Shown piece after piece: positions 1-6,999 of a DNA stretch of 14,423 nt; position 1 is the first letter of the stretch; each line of letters begins with the position of its first letter. The notes beneath the pieces are model-generated. The model was given only the letters and a program-made list of their open reading frames with translations. It searched no databases and was not told the DNA's origin. The translations under genes and the position numbers were made by a program. Location of the stretch: contig JAGOBQ010000043.1 in assembly GCA_017999215.1 (NCBI GenBank), forward strand, positions 1 to 14,423, written 5' to 3'. The DNA is from Thermoanaerobaculia bacterium. Lineage in GTDB: Bacteria > Acidobacteriota > Thermoanaerobaculia > UBA5066.

Positions 1-3000
1 TGATCACCGGGCACTCCACGACCAGCGTGTAGGCCCGCGTCCCCGTGCAGCCGTTCGCGTCCGTCGCCGTCACCGTGAAGTTGAACGTCCCCGTCACCGT
101 CGGCGTCCCCGAGAGGACGCCCGCCGTGGCCAGGGTGATCCCCGTCGGCAGCGCCCCGGCCGTGACCGCGTACGTCACCGTCCCGACTCCGCCCGCCTGC
201 GTCAGCGTCACCGGCCCGTACGCCACACCCGCCGTCCCGCTCGTCAGGCTCGCCGGGCTCACCGTGATCGTCGGGCACTCCACGACGAGGGTGTAGGACT
301 GCGTCCCCGTGCACGAGTTCGCGTCCGTCGCCGTCACGGTAAAGCTGAACGTCCCCGTAACGGTCGGCGCCCCCGAAAGGACCCCGGCGCTCGTCAGCGT
401 CAGCCCCGCCGGCAGCGCCCCGGTCGTCACGGCGTACGTCATGGTCCCGACGCCGCCCGCCTGCGTCAGCGTCACCGGTCCGTAGGCCACGCCCGCCGTC
501 CCGTTCGCGAGGCTCGCCGGGCTGACCGTGATCGTCGGACAGCTCACGGTGAGCGACGTCGCGAGGCTTCCGGTGCAGCCGAGAGAGTCGGTCGCGGTAA
601 CCGTGAAGGGGAACGTCCCGACGACGGTCGGCGTCCCCGAGAGAATGCCCGTCGCGCCGTCGAACGAGAGACCGGCCGGGAGAGCGCCCGCAGTCACCGC
701 GAGGGTCGTCGCGCCGACCGCGCCGGACACGGTGAACGGCGTCGGCGCGATCGCCACGCCCGCCGTCGCCGCGGGGAGGGCCGCCTCGACGGCGATGGGG
801 TTACAGACCACAATCGTGCGCATCACCGTAACGTCGCAGCCGTTCGCGTCGCGATACACGATCTCTGCGTCGAAGCGGCCCGCCTCGGTCGGCGTCCCCT
901 CGATGCGGCCGTTGCTCGTAACGGCGAGACCCGGCGGGAGGCTGCGCCCCTCGAACGTGCCTGAGCCGGAGTCCCCGGAAACGTTCAGGGCGACCGTCGG
1001 GTAGGGGGTTCCGACCGTGCCGTTCGGTAGAACCGCCGGGGCGACGGACATCGGCGGACAGCCGACCTCCATCCTGTAGGCATGCTCCCCGGTGCAGCCG
1101 TTCGCATCGGTGACGGCGATGGTGAACGAGGCCGCGCCGGCCTCCGTCGGCGTCCCTTCGAGGAGGCCTGACGGGGAGAGGGTGAGGCCGGCGGGAAGAG
1201 CGCCTTCCGAGACGCGGAAGGCGAGCGGCGGCCGACCGGCCGGAGCCGTGAAGGAAACTCCCGCGTAGGGCTCGCCGACCGTCGCCTCGAAGAGCGTCGC
1301 GGGCTCGAGGGAGAGCTCGCCGCAGACCGCGATCGAAAGGGTTCGCGTCTTCACGCAGCTTCCCTTTCGGACCTTGAGGGTCGCGGTTCGAGCGCCGGCC
1401 TCCGGGAAGGAGGTCGCGTACGACCGGGCGCTCTTGTCGAGCTCGATTTCGGCGCCCCCGTCGAAGCGGATCGACTGCGACGTCAGCTCCGCGGTCGGCG
1501 GATCGAGCGCGATGGTCCAGGAGAGCGTCGTCTCGACGCCCGGCTTCACCGGCAGCGGCGTCGCCTCGAACGCGACGATCGCGACCTTCGAGCAGTCGCC
1601 TCCCAAGGGAAGGCCGAACGGGCGTGTCACGGCGTCGCCCGAGCCGTTGTCGATCTGGCTCACGTAGGCGTCGAGCGCGCCCTGCTCCACCGTCACGTCG
1701 ATACGCGAGTTCGGCGGGACCGTGGCCAGGGAGAGCCCGTCTCGCGAGGCGCCGCCCGCGAGCGACGAGGCGAACCAGTCGGCGACGCCGAGCTGGCCCC
1801 ACTCGCCGGGGGCACGCCGGAAGGGGGCCCGCCCCTGCTCGGCGCCGCGCTCGTCCCGGAGGACGAGAGCGCCCGCCGCGCCCTCGGGGCCGCCGACGAG
1901 CGCGAGGTTCGCTCGGGTGCCGGGGACGTTCAGCGTCTGGTCGATGCCCGTGAAGAATCCGGTCGCGCCCGCGGCGAGGAGCCCCGTCGGCCAGACCGAG
2001 ACGAACTGCTGCGCCGAGAACGTCCCCTTCCGGACGCCGGCCGGGTCGACGTTGTTCGTCCGCGCCGCCACGAGGAGGGGCGTGTCCGCGGAGATGCGAA
2101 GGGCGCTCGCCGTCCGCTCCGGGAAGCCGAGGAACGCGAGGACCCTCGGCACCTCGACGACGCCGTACGCCGGGACCGGGACGACCGCGCTCGCTTCCGT
2201 CGGCGCGCCGAGCGACCGGATCGTCGCGACGACGGGCTCCGTGCCCGGGTTGTAGACGCGCAGGTCCGTTACCCAGTAGGCGCCGAGGTGTCCCGGGGAA
2301 AGGGCGGCACCCGAGACGAGGCGCTCGGTCGCGCCCGGCAGGATCCGCTCGCTCTGGAGCGCGATCGCGTCGGAGGTGACGTTGTCGTTGACGACGGCGT
2401 AGGCCGTCGCGCGGCCGGCCTTCACCTCGAATTCCGCGCGGCCGACCGGGAGCGACGACTCTCCGGCGATCGCCGTCACCGGCTGCTGCCAGACCTGGGG
2501 CGTCTGGACCGAGAGGGTCTTCTCGCCCGCCGGAGTCCCGTCGGCGTCGAAGACCCGGACGACGACGATCGTCCCCGGGTCGACGAGGGTCACAGAGAGG
2601 TTCGTCCGGTAGCCGGTCTTCGGGTCGGCCGAGTGGCTCACCCAGATCGAGTGTCCCGTCTCCCCGGCGCCGAGCAGCTCCGATTCCGGCACGGCGAAGA
2701 GGCCGAGGCCGTACGGCCCCTCCGCCGCGGCAACGTTTCGGGTCGTGAGGCTGGCGAGAAGCGCGGCGTCCGAGGAGACCGTGATCGTGCCCGCGCCGTC
2801 GTCGGCGAGGCCGAAGAGGGTCTTCAGCGCGGCTTCGATCCGCACGCTCTCGCCCGCCGCGAGCGTCCGCACCACCGGAACCGGGGGCGTCTTCCCGGCC
2901 ATCGGGACGAGCCCGATCGTCGCCGTCGCCGCCGCGTCGCCCGGGTTCGTCAGCTCGAGGGTCGAGGAAAAGCGCGCTCCCTGGAGGCCGGCGAGCTCGG

Positions 3001-3094
3001 CCGCGCCCGGAAGGTAGGTCGTTTCCGCCGCGAGGAGCGTCGAGGTCCCGAGAACGGCAGCGAGAACGAGCCTGAGGGCGGTGCGATACGTCAT
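1..3094 (-). CDS. Secreted multi-domain putative-Ig-repeat protein, C-terminus beyond left edge
   Basis: Read from the ATG at 3094 the frame stays open to the window edge (1031 codons, no stop), so the protein is partial here. A GAGGT ribosome site lies 8 bases before the ATG. Residues 1-23 form a signal peptide (MTYRTALRLVLAAVLG, then STLLAA), so it should be exported. Residues about 24-255 and 256-500 look like two related beta-rich modules: SSDAALLASLTTRN in the first resembles SADTPLLVAARTNN in the second. Residues 501-590 are PKD/Ig-like. From Cys591 onward come tandem repeats starting at 591, 679, 764, 852, 940 and 1028, with the signatures LPAGL(T/S), L(S/E)GTPT and TDANGCTG of the bacterial putative Ig (He_PIG) family. 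Each repeat starts with Cys and most have a second Cys near position 77, so disulfides are plausible after export. No enzymatic motif is visible; a surface, adhesive or matrix role is inference. The divergent neighbour is tldD. Confidence 0.9.
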   Translation of the reverse strand, partial: MTYRTALRLVLAAVLGTSTLLAAETTYLPGAAELAGLQGARFSSTLELTNPGDAAATATIGLVPMAGKTPPVPVVRTLAAGESVRIEAALKTLFGLADDGAGTITVSSDAALLASLTTRNVAAAEGPYGLGLFAVPESELLGAGETGHSIWVSHSADPKTGYRTNLSVTLVDPGTIVVVRVFDADGTPAGEKTLSVQTPQVWQQPVTAIAGESSLPVGRAEFEVKAGRATAYAVVNDNVTSDAIALQSERILPGATERLVSGAALSPGHLGAYWVTDLRVYNPGTEPVVATIRSLGAPTEASAVVPVPAYGVVEVPRVLAFLGFPERTASALRISADTPLLVAARTNNVDPAGVRKGTFSAQQFVSVWPTGLLAAGATGFFTGIDQTLNVPGTRANLALVGGPEGAAGALVLRDERGAEQGRAPFRRAPGEWGQLGVADWFASSLAGGASRDGLSLATVPPNSRIDVTVEQGALDAYVSQIDNGSGDAVTRPFGLPLGGDCSKVAIVAFEATPLPVKPGVETTLSWTIALDPPTAELTSQSIRFDGGAEIELDKSARSYATSFPEAGARTATLKVRKGSCVKTRTLSIAVCGELSLEPATLFEATVGEPYAGVSFTAPAGRPPLAFRVSEGALPAGLTLSPSGLLEGTPTEAGAASFTIAVTDANGCTGEHAYRMEVGCPPMSVAPAVLPNGTVGTPYPTVALNVSGDSGSGTFEGRSLPPGLAVTSNGRIEGTPTEAGRFDAEIVYRDANGCDVTVMRTIVVCNPIAVEAALPAATAGVAIAPTPFTVSGAVGATTLAVTAGALPAGLSFDGATGILSGTPTVVGTFPFTVTATDSLGCTGSLATSLTVSCPTITVSPASLANGTAGVAYGPVTLTQAGGVGTMTYAVTTGALPAGLTLTSAGVLSGAPTVTGTFSFTVTATDANSCTGTQSYTLVVECPTITVSPASLTSGTAGVAYGPVTLTQAGGVGTVTYAVTAGALPTGITLATAGVLSGTPTVTGTFNFTVTATDANGCTGTRAYTLVVECPVI
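14..1324 (-). repeat. Five tandem Ig-like coding repeats, period 264 bases (one of 255)
   Basis: Within the secreted protein gene, units in coding order occupy 1324-1061, 1060-806, 805-542, 541-278 and 277-14, and a sixth begins at 13 and leaves the window. Four are exactly 88 codons and the second is 85. The first three are diverged. The last two (residues 852-939 and 940-1027) differ at 13 of 88 residues by my count and are also very similar in DNA, as expected of recent duplication or ongoing homogenisation. These are protein-coding repeats, not CRISPR. Confidence 0.9.
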
Positions 3095-3404
3095 CTTCTT
3101 GACCTCACGAAGTCGACACGACTCTTCGAATCGGGGGCAGGGCCGGGCACGCGAAGGAGACCCCGGCGGGCTCGCCGGACAGCCGGGGCCAGGTCAGCTA
3201 TTGAAGGGAGGATCGCTAGACTCTACGGGAGACCAGACGGACGCTACCACGGGCAGGTGCGAATGTGGAACGGATCTCAAAGTAACCCACTACAGGTCCG
3301 GATTGAAACCTTCGCGTGCACCGGTCGTAGCCGTGATGCGCGATGCTCCGACGTGACATCCGAACTGTGACTTGACGTCACACTTTTCGAGGAGGACTTG
3401 CCCC
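3095..3404. other. Divergent intergenic region between the Ig-repeat gene and tldD
   Basis: This 310-base gap must hold the promoters of both divergent genes. Part of it (about 3190-3330) is visibly less GC-rich than the flanking genes. I see no gene in it, and no convincing -35/-10 pair on either strand. A small hairpin (CCGGCG, loop GGCT, CGCCGG, at 3163-3178) would lie in the leader of the Ig-repeat gene. An inverted repeat at 3366-3382, close to tldD, is listed separately. Confidence 0.6.
3366..3382 (+). promoter_or_regulatory. Inverted repeat TGTGAC-N5-GTCACA in the tldD leader, possible operator
   Basis: The arms TGTGAC and GTCACA are perfect complements around a 5-base spacer. A further GTGACA lies just upstream at 3352-3357. 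The site ends 6 bases before the tldD Shine-Dalgarno sequence (GAGGAGG, 3389-3395). The arms resemble CRP/FNR-family half-sites (TGTGA/TCACA), but the TGTGA-to-TCACA gap is 7 instead of the usual 6, so the regulator is uncertain. At RNA level it could also form a small hairpin ahead of the ribosome site. Confidence 0.4.
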
Positions 3405-4958
3405 ATGCCCGAGAATCCCGGCATGTCGAGACGAAAGCTCATCGGACTGGGCGCGGCGACCGTAGCCGCCACCGCCCTGCCCGACGCCCTCTTCCGCCTC
3501 TCTTCCGCCGCGGCCGCGACCGGCCCGACGGAGGGGATCGGCTACTTCGCCCGCTTCGGAGTCACGGAGAAGATGCTTCGCGACGGCCTCTCGGCCGCGC
3601 TCTCGCGCGGGGCCGACTACGCCGACCTCTTCTTCCAGCACCGCGTCGGCAACAGCCTCGCGCTGGAGGACGGCGAGGTGAACCGCGCCTACGCGAGCGT
3701 CGAGCTCGGCGTCGGCGTGCGGGCCGTCAAGGGCGACCAGACGGGCTACGCCTACACCGAAGACCTCACCCCCGAAGCGCTCGTTCAGGCCGCAAAGACC
3801 GCGGCCGCGATCGCCGACGGCCCGGCGAAACCCGGGCCGAAGGGGCTGAAGGCCGACTCCTCTCTTCCCTCGCGTTATCCCGTGAAGACCCGCTGGGAGG
3901 ACGTCCGGCCGCAGCAGAAGCTGCCGCTCCTCTCCGGCCTGAACGAGAAGGTCTTCGCCGCCGACAAGCGGATCACGAAGGTCAACGTCTTCTTCGGCGA
4001 CGAGGCGGGCGCGATCCTGATCGCCGACTCGAACGGCCGAGTCGTCGAGGACCTCCAGCCGATGACGCGCCTCGGCCTCTCCTGCGTCGCCGAGCAGGAC
4101 GGCAAGAAGGAGACGAACGGCTACAACGTCGCCGGGCGGGCCGACATCGGCTACTACTCCCCCGACCGCCTCGAGCGGATCGTCAAGGAGGCCGTCTCCC
4201 GCACCGTCGTCCTCTTCGAGGCGGTCCAGCCCCCCGCCGGCGAGATGCCGGTCGTCCTGGGCGCGGGCGCGTCGGGGATCCTCCTTCACGAGGCGATCGG
4301 CCACGGCATGGAGGCCGACTTCAACCGGAAGGGGATCTCGATTTTCGCCGACCGGATCGGCAAGCCCGTGGCGAACAAGTTCGTGAACATCGTCGACGAG
4401 GGAACGATCGCGGGCGCCCGCGGCGCGATCAACGTCGACGACGAGGGGAACCCCGTCGGCAAGACGATGCTCGTCGAGAACGGCATCCTGACGACCTACC
4501 TCCACGACTCCATCTCGGCGAAGCACTACAAGGTGAAGCCGACCGGCAACGGCCGGCGCGAGAGCTACGCCTACGCGCCCGTCCCCCGGATGCGCGCCAC
4601 CTACATGCTCCCCGGCCCTCACAAGAAGGACGAGATCGTCGCCTCCGTGAAGAAGGGGATCTACTGCACGAACTTCACGAACGGGCAGGTGCAGATCGGC
4701 GCCGGCGACTTCACGTTCTACGTCAAGAACGGCTACCTCATCGAGGACGGCAAGCTGACGACCCCGATCAAGGACGTGAACATCATCGGGAACGGCCCGA
4801 AGGTCCTGGAGAAGATCGACATGGTCGCCGACGACCTCGTCATCGACGAGGGGGGGTGGACGTGCGGCAAGGACGGCCAGTCGGTCCCGGTCTCCCAGGG
4901 GATCCCCACCGTGCGCGTCGCGTCGATCACCGTCGGCGGACGCGGGAAGCAGGCGTGA
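3405..4958 (+). CDS. tldD: TldD metalloprotease subunit with twin-arginine (Tat) signal
   Basis: Predicted 517-residue zinc-dependent peptidase of the TldD/PmbA (U62) family. The characterised enzyme is a TldD/TldE heterodimer that degrades unfolded peptides and matures some ribosomally made peptides. The start is the ATG at 3405, with GAGGAGG 9 bases upstream; an alternative TTG at 3372 has no such site. The family zinc motif HExxxH appears as HEAIGH (His295, Glu296, His300), and the conserved cysteine ligand as TCGKDGQ (Cys487), so the subunit should be active. Unusually, residues 8-14 are SRRKLIG followed by a hydrophobic, Ala-rich stretch ending near SSAAAA (33-38), a typical Tat signal; E. 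coli TldD is a cytoplasmic protein of about 480 residues without one. The mature part matches that length. tldE follows after 10 bases, indicating an operon. Confidence 0.94.
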   Translation: MPENPGMSRRKLIGLGAATVAATALPDALFRLSSAAAATGPTEGIGYFARFGVTEKMLRDGLSAALSRGADYADLFFQHRVGNSLALEDGEVNRAYASVELGVGVRAVKGDQTGYAYTEDLTPEALVQAAKTAAAIADGPAKPGPKGLKADSSLPSRYPVKTRWEDVRPQQKLPLLSGLNEKVFAADKRITKVNVFFGDEAGAILIADSNGRVVEDLQPMTRLGLSCVAEQDGKKETNGYNVAGRADIGYYSPDRLERIVKEAVSRTVVLFEAVQPPAGEMPVVLGAGASGILLHEAIGHGMEADFNRKGISIFADRIGKPVANKFVNIVDEGTIAGARGAINVDDEGNPVGKTMLVENGILTTYLHDSISAKHYKVKPTGNGRRESYAYAPVPRMRATYMLPGPHKKDEIVASVKKGIYCTNFTNGQVQIGAGDFTFYVKNGYLIEDGKLTTPIKDVNIIGNGPKVLEKIDMVADDLVIDEGGWTCGKDGQSVPVSQGIPTVRVASITVGGRGKQA

Positions 4959-4968
4959 GGTGAGAGAG

Positions 4969-6297
4969 ATGGCACAGCAGGACATGCTCGCCGCCGCACA
5001 CGCCGCCGTGAAGAGCGCCCTCGGCAAGGGGGCGCAGGAAGCCTCCGCCCGCACCTACCGCGTCCGCGAGGTCGAGGTGAAGTGGCGCGACGGGAGCCTC
5101 GAGAAGGTCCACGAGGCGACGACCCGCGGCCTCGGCCTCACGCTCTACGTCGACGGCCGCTACTCGAACGTCTCGACGAGCGACCTCCGCCCGGAGGCGC
5201 TCGAGACGTTCATCGGCGACTCGGTCACCCTGACCCGCGCCCTCGCGAAGGACCCGTTCCGGACGCTCCCCGACCCGAAGCTCTACGAGGGGCAGGCGAA
5301 GGTGGACCTCCTCCTCGAGGACCCGAAGTACGCGACCGTCACGCCCGAGATGCGGCGCTCCGTCGCGAAGGAGATCGAGGCCGCGGCCCGCGCCGTCAAG
5401 GGGGCCGCGTCGATCCTCTCCGTGACGACCGGCTTCAGCGACACGCTCTCCGAGAGCTGGCGCGTCTCCTCGAACGGCTTCTCCGGCTCGCGCCGCGACA
5501 CGCAGTTCTGGGTCTCGGCCGAGGTGAGCGTCAAGGACCCCGACGGCCGCAAGCCCGAGGACTACGCTTTCGGCGGCGCCCGCTTCGTGGGCGAGATGCC
5601 GAAGGCGGCCGAGATCGGCCGCGGCGCGGCCGAGAGGGCCCTCTCGCGCCTCGGCGCGAAGAAGGGCGAGTCGGCCGTGCTGACGATGGCCGTCGAGAAC
5701 CGCGCCGCGGGACGGCTCCCGGCCTACCTCCTCGGCCCGCTCTCGGGAGGCGCGCTCCAGCAGAAGCGTTCCTTCCTCGAGGGGAAGCTCGGCCAGGCGA
5801 TCGCGAGCCCCGCGCTCACGCTCGTCGACGACCCGCTCGTCCCGAAGGGCTTCGGCTCGCGCCTCTTCGACGGCGAGGGGATCGCCGCGAGGCGGATGCC
5901 GATCGTCGAGGCGGGCGTCCTCAAGTCGTACTTCATCGACACCTACTACGGGAAGAAGCTCCAGATGGCGCCCACCACCGGCGGCCCGTCCAACATCGTC
6001 TGGACGCTCGGAGACAAGGACCAGGCCGCGCTCCTCGCCGCGATGAAGGAAGGGATCCTCGTCACCGGCTTCCTCGGCGGCAACTCGAACGGCCTCACGG
6101 GCGACTTCTCCCTCGGCGTCCAGGGCTTCCGCGTCCGCGGCGGGAAGATCGCCGAGCCGGTCGGCGAGATGAACATCTCCGGCAACCACCTCGACCTCTG
6201 GAAGAAGCTCGCCGCCGTCGGCAACGACCCCTACCCCTACTCCTCCATGAAGACCCCCACCCTCGTCTTCGAGGGCGTCCAGTTCGCCGGGGTCTGA
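4969..6297 (+). CDS. tldE: TldE (PmbA) subunit of the TldD/TldE protease
   Basis: Predicted 442-residue partner of TldD, about the size of E. coli PmbA (450). It shares the family fold, with C-terminal landmarks such as GGNSNGLTGDFS, GVQGFRVRGGKI and EMNISGN, but has no HExxxH motif. This fits the known division of labour in which TldD carries the metal site and TldE is the non-catalytic partner. I chose the ATG at 4969 because GAGGTGA (4957-4963), overlapping the tldD stop codon, sits 5 bases upstream; a GTG at 4960 is in frame but lacks its own ribosome site. The overlap of ribosome site and stop suggests translational coupling and equal subunit amounts. The N-terminus (MAQQDMLAAAHAAVK) has no Tat or Sec signal, unlike TldD. 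A strong terminator hairpin follows 40 bases after the stop. Confidence 0.93.
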   Translation: MAQQDMLAAAHAAVKSALGKGAQEASARTYRVREVEVKWRDGSLEKVHEATTRGLGLTLYVDGRYSNVSTSDLRPEALETFIGDSVTLTRALAKDPFRTLPDPKLYEGQAKVDLLLEDPKYATVTPEMRRSVAKEIEAAARAVKGAASILSVTTGFSDTLSESWRVSSNGFSGSRRDTQFWVSAEVSVKDPDGRKPEDYAFGGARFVGEMPKAAEIGRGAAERALSRLGAKKGESAVLTMAVENRAAGRLPAYLLGPLSGGALQQKRSFLEGKLGQAIASPALTLVDDPLVPKGFGSRLFDGEGIAARRMPIVEAGVLKSYFIDTYYGKKLQMAPTTGGPSNIVWTLGDKDQAALLAAMKEGILVTGFLGGNSNGLTGDFSLGVQGFRVRGGKIAEPVGEMNISGNHLDLWKKLAAVGNDPYPYSSMKTPTLVFEGVQFAGV

Positions 6298-6337
6298 CCG
6301 AGCGATGCCGCCGATGGCGGCCGAGCAACCATCACCG

Positions 6338-6372
6338 AGGGCCGGTCCGAAAGGGCCGGCCCTCTTCTCTTC
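6338..6372 (+). terminator. Rho-independent terminator behind tldD-tldE
   Basis: An 11-bp stem (6338-6348 with 6353-6363, one G-T wobble) closes on the stable tetraloop GAAA and is followed by the T-rich run CTTCTCTTC. It lies 40 bases past the tldE stop and should end the tldD-tldE transcript. Confidence 0.8.
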
Positions 6373-6393
6373 GGGGACGGTGTCGCGCGCGGG

Positions 6394-6428
6394 CGAGAGA
6401 CGAGAGACGGAAGACGAGAGACGAAAGG
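6394..6428 (+). repeat. Tandem heptamer array, consensus CGAGAGA
   Basis: Five adjoining 7-base units read CGAGAGA, CGAGAGA, CGGAAGA, CGAGAGA, CGAAAGG. The array begins 21 bases after the tldE terminator tail and is purine-rich on the plus strand. It resembles short tandemly repeated heptanucleotides known from cyanobacteria (STRR elements), though no relation is implied. Confidence 0.75.
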
Positions 6429-6698
6429 GACGACCGACGCGTCCACTTCGCCGTTCCGCACGAGTCGCGGGCGGGAGGGGTGTCCCACGGCTCGCTCTGC
6501 GTCATCGCGAGGCTCGCGCCGCCGATACCCAAACTGAGGCTGATGACGAGCGGGGTGGTCGACGCCTTCGAAGACGGCGGGAAGCTCGACCATGCACTCG
6601 TGAGCGTCTCGCGAAGCTGGGTGAACCGTCATGATTGTCGGCTTCACGCCTCTGGCTATCGCTGCGCTCTCTCGGGAAACGAGCAGTTGCTTCACCAC

Positions 6699-6907
6699 GG
6701 CCGCGGGCGGGGCGGGGCGTCTCGCGAGCCGACTCGAGCACGGCCGGGGACCCGCTCGAATTCGCGAGGATCGGACGGGGTGAAGCCCGCGCACCGATTC
6801 GAGCGTAGCGAGCTTGCGCGGGCGCCCCGTCCGACCGGAGCGAAGTCGGAAGCGGGTCGGCCGCGCGCAGCCGGAGGCGAGCGGGACGTCCCGCCCCGCC
6901 CGCGGCC
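6699..6907. repeat. Large imperfect inverted repeat, about 209 bases
   Basis: The outer arms 6699-6715 and 6891-6907 are perfect 17-bp complements. Pairing continues through 6716-6725 with 6881-6890 (two G-T wobbles), giving a 27-bp stem. Further inward, 6749-6756 pairs with 6851-6858, 6771-6780 with 6825-6834, and 6785-6793 with 6815-6823, leaving a loop at 6794-6814. DNA could extrude a cruciform and RNA from either strand would fold into a long interrupted hairpin. No terminal target duplication or transposase was seen, so whether it is a REP/BIME-like element, a MITE or a bidirectional terminator is open. Confidence 0.8.
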
Positions 6908-6941
6908 CCCGGCCGGAGCGACGAGACGTCAAGGAAGGGTT

Positions 6942-6997
6942 CTCCTGGCTCCTGGCCTCCGGCTCCTAGCCACCGGCTTCCGGCTCCGCTGCCCCGG
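6942..6997 (-). repeat. Second tandem heptamer array, consensus CTCCTGG (plus-strand reading)
   Basis: Eight adjoining 7-base units, read on the plus strand: CTCCTGG, CTCCTGG, CCTCCGG, CTCCTAG, CCACCGG, CTTCCGG, CTCCGCT, GCCCCGG. The later units are degenerate. The array stops 2 bases from the thioesterase stop codon, so it lies in the 3' untranslated part of that minus-strand transcript, where it reads as CCAGGAG-type repeats. Confidence 0.7.
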
Positions 6998-6999
6998 GG

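Larger units (their letters stand above)
6298..6999. other. Repeat-rich convergent intergenic region, no credible gene
   Basis: The 702 bases between tldE (plus) and the thioesterase gene (minus) have open frames on both strands, but these show no recognisable domain, no convincing ribosome site, and sequences dictated by short repeats. The region holds the tldE terminator, two tandem heptamer arrays and one large inverted repeat, each listed separately. The stretch 6430-6690 is less GC-rich and holds nothing I can name, apart from a segment near 6500-6520 (GTCATCGCGAGGCTCGCG) resembling dispersed palindromic repeats common in bacterial intergenic DNA. Confidence 0.7.

Noticed and set aside
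14..805. CRISPR-like regular repetition at 264-base spacing
   Set aside because: Repeats are continuous in-frame coding units of 88 residues without spacers, so they are protein domain repeats.
801..1802. Minus-strand frame of 333 codons inside the Ig-repeat gene
   Set aside because: It is in a different frame from the continuous 1031-codon gene with signal peptide and repeats, and is Arg/Gly-rich without domains.
3095..3404. Possible riboswitch or small RNA in the divergent gap
   Set aside because: Only a 6-bp hairpin and the TGTGAC palindrome are visible; no conserved aptamer pattern was recognised.
3378..5054. Long minus-strand frame of 558 codons opposite tldD
   Set aside because: Antisense shadow of a well-supported gene in GC-rich DNA; its sequence is low-complexity, rich in Asp, Arg, Val and Gly, without a domain or ribosome site.
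6237..6932. Minus-strand frame of 231 codons in the intergenic gap
   Set aside because: It overlaps the tldE end, the terminator, the heptamer array and the inverted repeat; no homology recognised and no ribosome site.
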